Shown piece after piece: positions 58,274-64,000 of a stretch of DNA of 64,000 bases. Both the position numbers and the translations under genes were made by a program. This DNA is from SZUA-430 sp034440355 (GTDB lineage Bacteria > Pseudomonadota > Alphaproteobacteria > Micropepsales > Micropepsaceae), in contig JAWXBY010000087.1 in NCBI GenBank assembly GCA_034440355.1, positions 4,743 to 68,742 on the forward strand. Direction: 5' to 3'. Each line of letters opens with the position of its first letter. Positions within the stretch are counted from its first letter, which is position 1. The notes under the pieces are model-generated. The model saw only the letters and a list, made by a program, of their open reading frames with translations. It did no database searches and was not told the origin of the DNA.

Positions 58274-60037
58274 CTACTGCGGCCCGCCTTGCCCGCCCTG
58301 CTGCAGCGAAGGCAGCGCAGGCAGCGACTGCGCCAGACGCACCATCTGCACGAACTCCGCGCGATAGCCGAACGGATCCTTACCCTTCGCGCCGCTCGCC
58401 AACTCGGCGACCTGCGCATAGCCGTAATTCTTCATGTAGGGATCGTTGCGCAGCAACTGCCCGAACCCGGCCACCGCCGCCGCAAATCGCAGATCATCGG
58501 ACGCGCCACGCACGTCCTCAATGACGTCGCTGTTGGTCACCGGCCGCTCGATCAGCCGGCTCTTGTCCTCGTTCGGCAGCTTGTAACGCATGCGCAAGAA
58601 CGCGATCTCACCCGTGCTGGTGGCCGGCGTCGTCACCGGCGCCTTCGCGCTATAGCGCAGCGGGTCCATCAGATGCCCGTTCGAGCCCACCGGCACGATC
58701 TCATAAAGCGCCGTCACCGCATGCCCGGCGCCGATATCGCCCGCGTCCACCTTGTCGTTGTTGAAGTCCTCGCGGTTCAACAATCGCGTCTCATACCCGA
58801 TCAAGCGATACTCGCTCACCCGCTGCGGATTGAACTCGATCTGATACTTCACGTCCTTGGCGATCGTGAACAGGGTGCCCCCGACCTGCTCGACCAACAC
58901 CTTCCGCGCTTCGTTGATGGTATCGATGTAGGCCGCGTTGCCGTTACCCTTCTGCGCCAGCTTCTGCATCAAGGCATCGTTGTAATTGCCGCTCCCAAAA
59001 CCCAGGACCGGCAGCGTCACGCCGCTTTCCTTCTCGCGCGAAACAAAATCCTCAAGCTGATTGGGATCCGTAATGCCGACATTGAAGTCGCCGTCCGTCG
59101 CCAGAACCACGCGATTGACGCCGTCCTTGATGAAGCTGGACCGCGCCAACTGATAGGCCTGCCGGATACCTTCCGCCCCCGCCGTCGACCCACCGGCCGA
59201 CAGCTGATCCAGCGCAGCCAGGATCTTGCCCTTATCCGCACCGGACGTCGGCTCAAGCACCATCCCCGCCGCACCCGCATAGACCACGATCGAAACGCGA
59301 TCCTGCGCGCTCATCTCGTTGACCAGCATCCGCATCGCATTCTTCACCAGCGGCAACTTGTTCGGCTCGTCCATCGATCCCGACACGTCCAGCAGGAACA
59401 CCAGGTTCGCCGCCGGCCGCTCGTTACGTTGAATGTCGAAACCCTTGATGCCGATATGAACGATCTGCGTGTCCGGATTCCACGGCGTCTCATAGACCTG
59501 CACCGTCGGCCGGAACGGCTGCGCGCGACTGTCGGGCAGCGGATACGAATAGTCGAAGTAGTTCACCATCTCCTCGATGCGCACCGCATCGCCCGGCGGC
59601 AAAGCGCCATCGTTCAAGAACTTGCGCACGACGGAATAAGACGCGGTGTCCACGTCGGCCGAGAACGTCGACACCGGCTCTTCGCTGACCATCTTCACCG
59701 GATTGGGCTTCGCGTCCGGAAACTTGTCGCGCACCTCCGGTTGCGGCATCGACATCGGCGGCGGTGGGGGCGAAACAGCGATGCCGCCGGCGCTGCGCAT
59801 ATTGCCGTCCATCGCCGCCACCGGCGCGGCCTGTTCCTGCGCGACGCGGCCGTCGTCGACGTCGATCTCGGTCGGCGCGTCGGCGGGTTTGGGTTTAGCG
59901 GGATCGGTCTTCTCGGCGCTCTGTTGCGGCATGTCGCAGCCGGCCAGAACCATAGCGCTCAGCAACAGCGCCGCGATCGCGGCCGACGTGGCAAGGCGTT
60001 GGCGGAACAAGGAAAGGTTGGGGGCTGCGTGTGTCAC
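58274..60037 (-). CDS. VWA-domain lipoprotein (YfbK-like)
   Basis: A GGAGGAG Shine-Dalgarno 8 bases upstream supports a GTG start at 60035-60037 (587 residues) over the ATG 21 bases earlier. The signal has a lipobox ending LAGC (Cys34). An N-terminal DUF (YSVVRKFLNDGALPPGDAVRIEEMVNYFDYSYPLP) is followed by a VWA domain with NLVFLLDVSGSMDEPNKLPLVK (MIDAS), RVSIVVYAGAAGMVL and NRVVLATDGDFNVGITD. A C-terminal DUF3520-like domain follows (GHAVTALYEIVPVG, LPNEDKSRLIERP). This order is that of E. coli YfbK. Function is unknown; anchoring in the envelope is likely. Confidence 0.9.
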   Translation of the reverse strand: MTHAAPNLSLFRQRLATSAAIAALLLSAMVLAGCDMPQQSAEKTDPAKPKPADAPTEIDVDDGRVAQEQAAPVAAMDGNMRSAGGIAVSPPPPPMSMPQPEVRDKFPDAKPNPVKMVSEEPVSTFSADVDTASYSVVRKFLNDGALPPGDAVRIEEMVNYFDYSYPLPDSRAQPFRPTVQVYETPWNPDTQIVHIGIKGFDIQRNERPAANLVFLLDVSGSMDEPNKLPLVKNAMRMLVNEMSAQDRVSIVVYAGAAGMVLEPTSGADKGKILAALDQLSAGGSTAGAEGIRQAYQLARSSFIKDGVNRVVLATDGDFNVGITDPNQLEDFVSREKESGVTLPVLGFGSGNYNDALMQKLAQKGNGNAAYIDTINEARKVLVEQVGGTLFTIAKDVKYQIEFNPQRVSEYRLIGYETRLLNREDFNNDKVDAGDIGAGHAVTALYEIVPVGSNGHLMDPLRYSAKAPVTTPATSTGEIAFLRMRYKLPNEDKSRLIERPVTNSDVIEDVRGASDDLRFAAAVAGFGQLLRNDPYMKNYGYAQVAELASGAKGKDPFGYRAEFVQMVRLAQSLPALPSLQQGGQGGPQ

Positions 60038-60083
60038 GAACGTGTCTCCTCCGGTCATCGGTGAGACAGGCTCATGCCCAAAT

Positions 60084-60101
60084 GCGCCCCGCGCGGGGCG
60101 C
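60084..60101 (-). terminator. GC-rich hairpin after the 135-residue secreted protein gene
   Basis: The perfect palindrome GCGCCCCGC-GCGGGGCGC (7-bp stem, GCGC loop) is followed on the minus strand by ATTT. It is a possible terminator of the gene ending at 60194, or a leader element of the VWA gene. Confidence 0.4.
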
Positions 60102-60193
60102 GCATGTGGCGATCTTGCGGCGAAGACGTCGGCCCGCGGCGGCGTTCCGCCGCAGTCCCTCAGTTAACGGCGCGCTCTACGCGCAATGCCGCG

Positions 60194-60601
60194 CTATTTC
60201 GACTTCTTGTTGGCCACGTTGAAATCGTCGACGGCTTTGTTATAGGCGGTGCCGACGGCTTCTTTTTCTTCCTGGCTGCGCGTGATCGCGGCGCCCAGAA
60301 TGCGCTTGTCGTTCTCGGTCGTCCGGTCGCCCAGCGCCGTGGCAAGCTTCAGGATGCATTCCTGGTAAACGTCGACCTGCGTGATGAACGCGGTCACCTG
60401 AAACTTGGCCTCTTCCATTTCTTCCTTCGACGCGGTCTTGCCTTCGAGATCGACGAGGCCGTACGGCTCGGCGCCGCACTTCTCGATCATCTCTTTCTTG
60501 ATATCGACCGGCTTCGGCTTCTTCGGTTCGGCAGCCGTGGCGCCGAAGGCAAGCCCGGAGGCGACCGCGAAAGCCAACGCAGAAAGGAAAACAACCCGCA
60601 T
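60194..60601 (-). CDS. Small exported helical protein, unrecognised
   Basis: This is 135 residues from the ATG at 60599-60601 with a signal peptide (MRVVFLSALAFAVASGLAFGATAA). The mature part starts EPKKPKPVDIKKEMIEKCGAEPYGLVDLEGK and is mostly helical, with two cysteines (Cys about 43 and 83) and a KEEMEEAKFQVTAFITQVDVYQECILK segment. No family is recognised. It is 156 bases upstream of the VWA lipoprotein gene on the same strand with a hairpin between. It may be periplasmic. Confidence 0.65.
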   Translation of the reverse strand: MRVVFLSALAFAVASGLAFGATAAEPKKPKPVDIKKEMIEKCGAEPYGLVDLEGKTASKEEMEEAKFQVTAFITQVDVYQECILKLATALGDRTTENDKRILGAAITRSQEEKEAVGTAYNKAVDDFNVANKKSK

Positions 60602-60792
60602 AGTCTGTAACTCCGTCAACGTAAGACAGATGAACGAAACGCCTGCCCGCTCCAACCCGCACCGCACCAAACGGCGCTTGAACGGCGGATGAACGAGCAG
60701 AACCCAGGCAGGCTCTATACCGCACCTGTCCGCCACAAATCCACGCTGAATAGCGTCATGGTTTCCCGCCGGAAAGGCCGGGAAAACAGGGC

Positions 60793-62007
60793 TTAGGCCG
60801 CCGACAAAATGGTATTGCGCACGATCGGATAAATCTGCGTGTCCCAGCGTTTGCCGCTGAACAGGCCGTAATGGCCCACGCCCGTCTGCAAATGATGGCG
60901 CTTCATATAAGGACGCAACCCCGTGCAAAGGTCATGCGCCGCCGCCGTCTGCCCCAGCGCACACACATCGTCGCGCTCGCCTTCGACCGTCAGCAACGCG
61001 GTGCGCTTGATCTTCGCGGGCTCCACCGGCCGCCCGCGATGGGTGAGCAACCCCTTCGCCAACAGCGCCTCCTGAAACACCAGGCGCACGGTCTCGATGT
61101 AGAACTCGGCCGGGATATCCAGCACCGCGAAATACTCGTCGTAAAATTCCTTGATCGCCGCCGCTTCCACCAACTCGTTGTTGGCGAGATGCTTGTAGAG
61201 CTTGCGGTGCGCCTTCACATGCCGGTCCATGTTCATCTTCATGAACGCGTTCAGCTGGATGAAACCGGGATAGACCCGCCGCCCCGCGCCGCGATAGCGC
61301 GCCGGCACCTTCGTGATCAAATTCTTCTCGAACCACTCGATCGGATGATCGAAGGCGAGCGCATTCACGGTCGTCGGCGACTGCCGCACGTCGATCGGCC
61401 CGCCCATCAGCGTCATCGACAACGGCTGACACGGGTGATCCTCCGCCGCCATCAGCGCCACGGCTGCCAGCACCTGAACGCAAGGCTGACACACCGCCAT
61501 CACATGCGTCCCCGGCCCGATATGCTCCAGGAACGAAATGACGGTGTCGATGTAATCGGCAAAACCGAACACGCCTTGGCCCACCGGCACGTCGCGCGCG
61601 TTATGCCAATCGGTGATGTAGACGTCGTGGTCCTGCAGCAGCGTCTGCACGGTATTGCGCAACAAGGTCGAGAAATGCCCCGACAACGGCGCGACGACCA
61701 GCACCGCCGGCTGCGCGGTATCCATATGCTTGCGGAAATGCAGCAGCGTCCCGAACGCGGTCTTCGCCACCGCCTTCTCGGCGACGTCGACGAGACTGCC
61801 GCCCGACATCACCTGATCGATCCCGTAATCGGGCCGCTCATGCGTCAGCGTGAATCGATCGAAGAGTTCCAGCGCCGCCGACATGCGCCGCATCATGTGC
61901 GTGCGCGGCGTACGGTTCGGCCAGCCGAAGCTCGCGTTGACGACTTGTGCCATCGAACGCAGCGGCAAAAGCATGTCGGCTTGCGTTTGATAGATTTGAT
62001 AAAGCAC
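60793..62007 (-). CDS. phaZ: Intracellular polyhydroxybutyrate depolymerase
   Basis: This is 404 residues from a GTG at 62005-62007, which gives the usual start (VLYQIYQTQADMLLPLR); an ATG 27 bases upstream is the alternative. The enzyme has an alpha/beta-hydrolase fold with a cysteine in place of the lipase-box serine (HVMAVCQPCVQVLAAVALM, Cys173), typical of PhaZ of the Cupriavidus PhaZ1 type. Other marks are SFGWPNRTPRTHMMRRMSAALELFDRFTLTHERPDYGID and LLTVEGERDDVCALGQTAAAHDLC. It breaks down stored PHB granules; the product can feed the ethylmalonyl-CoA genes earlier in the window. Confidence 0.94.
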   Translation of the reverse strand: MLYQIYQTQADMLLPLRSMAQVVNASFGWPNRTPRTHMMRRMSAALELFDRFTLTHERPDYGIDQVMSGGSLVDVAEKAVAKTAFGTLLHFRKHMDTAQPAVLVVAPLSGHFSTLLRNTVQTLLQDHDVYITDWHNARDVPVGQGVFGFADYIDTVISFLEHIGPGTHVMAVCQPCVQVLAAVALMAAEDHPCQPLSMTLMGGPIDVRQSPTTVNALAFDHPIEWFEKNLITKVPARYRGAGRRVYPGFIQLNAFMKMNMDRHVKAHRKLYKHLANNELVEAAAIKEFYDEYFAVLDIPAEFYIETVRLVFQEALLAKGLLTHRGRPVEPAKIKRTALLTVEGERDDVCALGQTAAAHDLCTGLRPYMKRHHLQTGVGHYGLFSGKRWDTQIYPIVRNTILSAA

Positions 62008-62138
62008 GCCGACGCAAATCCCTGTGTGAATCAAGAAAAGCTATTGGCTTTGTGCTAGAGTAGCAAGAATTCGCCCCCATCGCGCTTTCGACAGCGTTAA
62101 GGCGCGTCGAAATGATGCCAAATTAGGCAGAACTGATC

Positions 62139-62795
62139 ATGGCTTCAGCAACACTTACCATCGCCAGCAAGAACTACGGATCATGGTCGCTGCGCGGCTG
62201 GCTCCTCTGCCGCATGGCCGGCCTCGATTTTGAGGAGCGAACGATTTCGCCCGACGATCCCGGCATGCGCGCGGAATTGCTGCTGCTGTCGCCGTCATTC
62301 CTGGTGCCCGCGCTCGAACACGACGGCGTGCACGTGTGGGATACGCTGGCGATTGCCGAATATCTGGCCGAGATCAAACCCAAGGCGCACCTCTTCCCGG
62401 CCGACGCCAAGGCCCGCGCCCATTGCCGTAGCGTCAGTGGCGAAATGCACTCAGGCTTCGCAAATCTGCGTTCCGCCATGCCGATGAACATCAAGGCGCG
62501 CTATCCGCAACACAAGGTCTTCGCTGGCGCCCGCGGCGACATCGACCGCATCGCTGCCATCTGGCGCGAATGCCAAAGCGCTCATGGCGGTCCCTACCTC
62601 TTCGGCAAAGCCCCGACGGTCGCCGACGCCATGTACGCGCCGGTGACGACACGCTTCACCACCTACGACGTCCACATCGACCGCATCTGCGACGGCTACG
62701 TCCGCACGATCGCCAAATGGCCGCTCATGGAAGAATGGACCGCCGCCGCCGCAAACGAACCGGACGAATTCGAAGAACTGGACGTCGAATTCTAA
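62139..62795 (+). CDS. Glutathione S-transferase family protein
   Basis: This 218-residue protein has an N-terminal thioredoxin-like domain (LTIASKNYGSWSLRGWLLCRMAGLDFEERTI, then PSFLVPALEHDGVHVWDTLAIAEYLAEIKP with the VPAL...DS/T-xxIAEYL glutathione pocket). A helical C-terminal domain (RDGAxxxx-type ARGDIDRIAAIWRECQSAHGGPYLFGKAPTVADAMYAPVTTRF) follows. The 'YLFGKAPTVADAMYAPV' motif is family-typical. The substrate is unknown. It is followed by palindromic repeat copy B. Confidence 0.92.
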   Translation: MASATLTIASKNYGSWSLRGWLLCRMAGLDFEERTISPDDPGMRAELLLLSPSFLVPALEHDGVHVWDTLAIAEYLAEIKPKAHLFPADAKARAHCRSVSGEMHSGFANLRSAMPMNIKARYPQHKVFAGARGDIDRIAAIWRECQSAHGGPYLFGKAPTVADAMYAPVTTRFTTYDVHIDRICDGYVRTIAKWPLMEEWTAAAANEPDEFEELDVEF

Positions 62796-62823
62796 GCCCG
62801 TCTTGCCTTGCTGGCGGCAGTGA

Positions 62824-62972
62824 CGACTCAGCTTCACCACAAAGCCACAAAGACCACCAAGTTTCGCAAAGTTGGTCGTGGCGCGTAGCGCCATTCCTGC
62901 ATCGTTGCCTGCGGCGCAACGCGCCTTCGTGAACCTTAGTGTTCTTCGTGGCTTTGTGGTGAAGCTGAGTCG
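62824..62972. repeat. Palindromic intergenic repeat, copy B
   Basis: Outer arms of 48 bases (62824-62871 and 62925-62972) are inverted complements with about seven mismatches. The loop has GGCGCGTAGCGCC and GTTGCCTGCGGCGC, matching copy A. The outer ends (CGACTCAGCTTCACCACAAAGCC) are almost identical in both copies while the inner arms differ. It lies between the glutathione S-transferase gene and the second ExoD gene. No gene in it. Confidence 0.8.
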
Positions 62973-63002
62973 CCGCTGCACATGACTGCGTCGCCTGCGC
63001 GG

Positions 63003-63626
63003 CTAGACGAAGAGATTCGTCGTCGCGATGCTGGCCCACACGGTCGCCGCAGTGATCGCCAGAGACACGACCGCAGCTCCGCCCGCCATGCAAAGAAACA
63101 AGCCGTCGTTTTCGAGATACGCCAGCGCGATCATGGCCACGACCAAGGCCGGGATCACGTGGCTAAAGGGAAACGGCCAGATCAGCGTGGGCGCGAGAGC
63201 CAGCACCACGACGCCGACGAACCGCTTGGTCGCCGGCGCCGGAATATGCCAGCGGGGCCGGATAAGGCGCTCCACGCTCTTCAGCACGGCGCTGGCGCGC
63301 TGCACGACCTTCGCGAGGCGCGCCACCGACACTTTCCGCGCGGTCACGAAACGCGGGAGAGTCGGCCGCTCACGCCCCGCAATCATTTGCAGCGCCGGAT
63401 AAACAAGCAAGACCCCGACAACGGTCGAGCCGCCGGGGATCAGCGCAACCAACGCCATCACCAACAGCACCAACCCGAACGAACGCTCGCGCAATCCGTC
63501 GATCAGCCACTCGATCGTGACGTCCTCGTCGGTGGCCTTGTCCAACAGCGCCAAGAGAATGGTTGAAACCGGAATGTGTAACGGCGTATCCGCGGTGGCT
63601 GATGCTTGGCGCGGATCGCCGTTCAT
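63003..63626 (-). CDS. ExoD family protein, second copy
   Basis: This is 207 residues from the ATG at 63624-63626. It shares the layout of the ExoD at 8865: a soluble start VTIEWLIDGLRERSFGLVLLVMALVALIPGGSTVVGVLLVYPALQMIAG, a middle segment ERPTLPRFVTARKVSVARLAKVVQRASAVLKSVERLIRPRWHI and C-terminal hydrophobic hairpins. The 4-base overlap (ATGA) with the upstream VIT-like transporter gene shows co-transcription. Confidence 0.87.
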   Translation of the reverse strand: MNGDPRQASATADTPLHIPVSTILLALLDKATDEDVTIEWLIDGLRERSFGLVLLVMALVALIPGGSTVVGVLLVYPALQMIAGRERPTLPRFVTARKVSVARLAKVVQRASAVLKSVERLIRPRWHIPAPATKRFVGVVVLALAPTLIWPFPFSHVIPALVVAMIALAYLENDGLFLCMAGGAAVVSLAITAATVWASIATTNLFV

Positions 63627-64000
63627 ACGATCGCCCCGAACACCTTGCCGATACCCGCGGTAAGGGCCATGGCGAGAGCGCCCCAGAAGGTGACCCGCGC
63701 CGTCGCCCGAAGAACATTGGCGCCGCCGGCGCTCGCGCCCACTGCGCCCAGAACCGCCAGAAACACCAGCGACGCGGCGGAGACGACGGGGATCAATATG
63801 CTCTGCGGCGACACCACGACCATGAGCAGCGGCATGGCCGCGCCGACCGCGAACGTCGCAGCCGACGTCAGCGCGGCCTGCACCGGTCGGGCGATCGTCA
63901 TCTCCGAAATGCCAAGCTCGTCGCGCGCATGTGCCGCCAGCGCGCCGCTTGCCGTCAGTTGCTCCGCCACCTGCCGGGCAAGCGCCGGATCGACGCCGCG
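63623..64000 (-). CDS. VIT/CCC1-family transporter, C-terminal part (5' end cut)
   Basis: The frame is open to the window edge, giving 125 residues of the C-terminus. The segments LARQVAEQLTASGALAAHARDELGI, QAALTSAATFAVGAAMPLLMVVVSP, and SAASLVFLAVLGAVGASAGGANVLRATARVTFWGALAMALTAGIGKVFGAIV match the end of VIT1/CCC1-type iron or manganese transporters. The start lies outside the window. It overlaps the ExoD gene by 4 bases. Confidence 0.85.
   Translation of the reverse strand, partial: RGVDPALARQVAEQLTASGALAAHARDELGISEMTIARPVQAALTSAATFAVGAAMPLLMVVVSPQSILIPVVSAASLVFLAVLGAVGASAGGANVLRATARVTFWGALAMALTAGIGKVFGAIV

Overview
The window is 64 kb of GC-rich DNA that is dense with genes on both strands and has short intergenic gaps. 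It looks like the chromosome of an alphaproteobacterium. The evidence is the ethylmalonyl-CoA pathway enzyme set, an intracellular polyhydroxybutyrate depolymerase, Coq7-type ubiquinone biosynthesis, an IalB-family protein, DUF992, DUF1684 and DUF2000 proteins, ExoD proteins and a CCA-encoding tRNA-Leu. The order cannot be fixed from sequence alone. I see no rRNA, CRISPR array, prophage or complete insertion sequence.

Positions 1-22,500 are a central-carbon region. On the minus strand lie etfB-etfA-hbd, a YdcF / twin-membrane protein / cobalamin adenosyltransferase operon, methylsuccinyl-CoA dehydrogenase (mcd) and crotonyl-CoA carboxylase/reductase (ccr). Ethylmalonyl-CoA mutase (ecm) is on the plus strand. 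Ccr makes ethylmalonyl-CoA from crotonyl-CoA, Ecm rearranges it to methylsuccinyl-CoA, and Mcd oxidises that and passes electrons to ETF. The adenosyltransferase supplies the B12 cofactor of Ecm. Short TGC-N3-GCA-like sites lie just upstream of etfB, ccr and ecm, with a degenerate one before mcd, which suggests shared control. Between these genes are a rhomboid protease, a YbjN protein, ExoD, an acetyltransferase, two small RcnB/CigR-like secreted proteins, a LysR regulator divergent from a zinc alcohol dehydrogenase, and a membrane histidine kinase.

Positions 22,500-45,000 are housekeeping and accessory genes: an AbgT transporter, an unrecognised membrane protein paired with a secreted VWA-like protein, GluQ-RS, an esterase, an HNH protein, dsbB-coq7-GNAT, tRNA-Leu(CAA) with a good sigma70-type promoter, a lipid kinase and phosphoesterase pair, and CsbD. 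There is also a SnoaL-like gene with its TetR regulator behind a perfect palindrome, a very Asn/Gly/Gln-rich secreted protein, a 27-residue putative membrane peptide, a vapBC module that continues into an AraC regulator and a DUF2000 protein, thiC behind a TPP riboswitch, and an OmpA-like plus coiled-coil pair.

Positions 45,000-64,000 are a cell-surface region: an IalB protein, TPR-sulfotransferase and TPR-glycosyltransferase genes, and two large autotransporters (about 1,597 and 1,121 residues) built from 33 and 16 short beta-helix repeats. After these come a VWA lipoprotein, phaZ, a glutathione S-transferase, a second ExoD and the end of a VIT/CCC1-like transporter. Two copies of a palindromic, non-coding repeat of about 150 bp lie here, one behind the first autotransporter and one behind the transferase gene. 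The most interesting leads are this repeat family, the possible link between the TPR-transferases and the sequon-rich autotransporters, the shared upstream motif of the ethylmalonyl-CoA genes, the unrecognised membrane/VWA pair, and the Asn-rich secreted protein.
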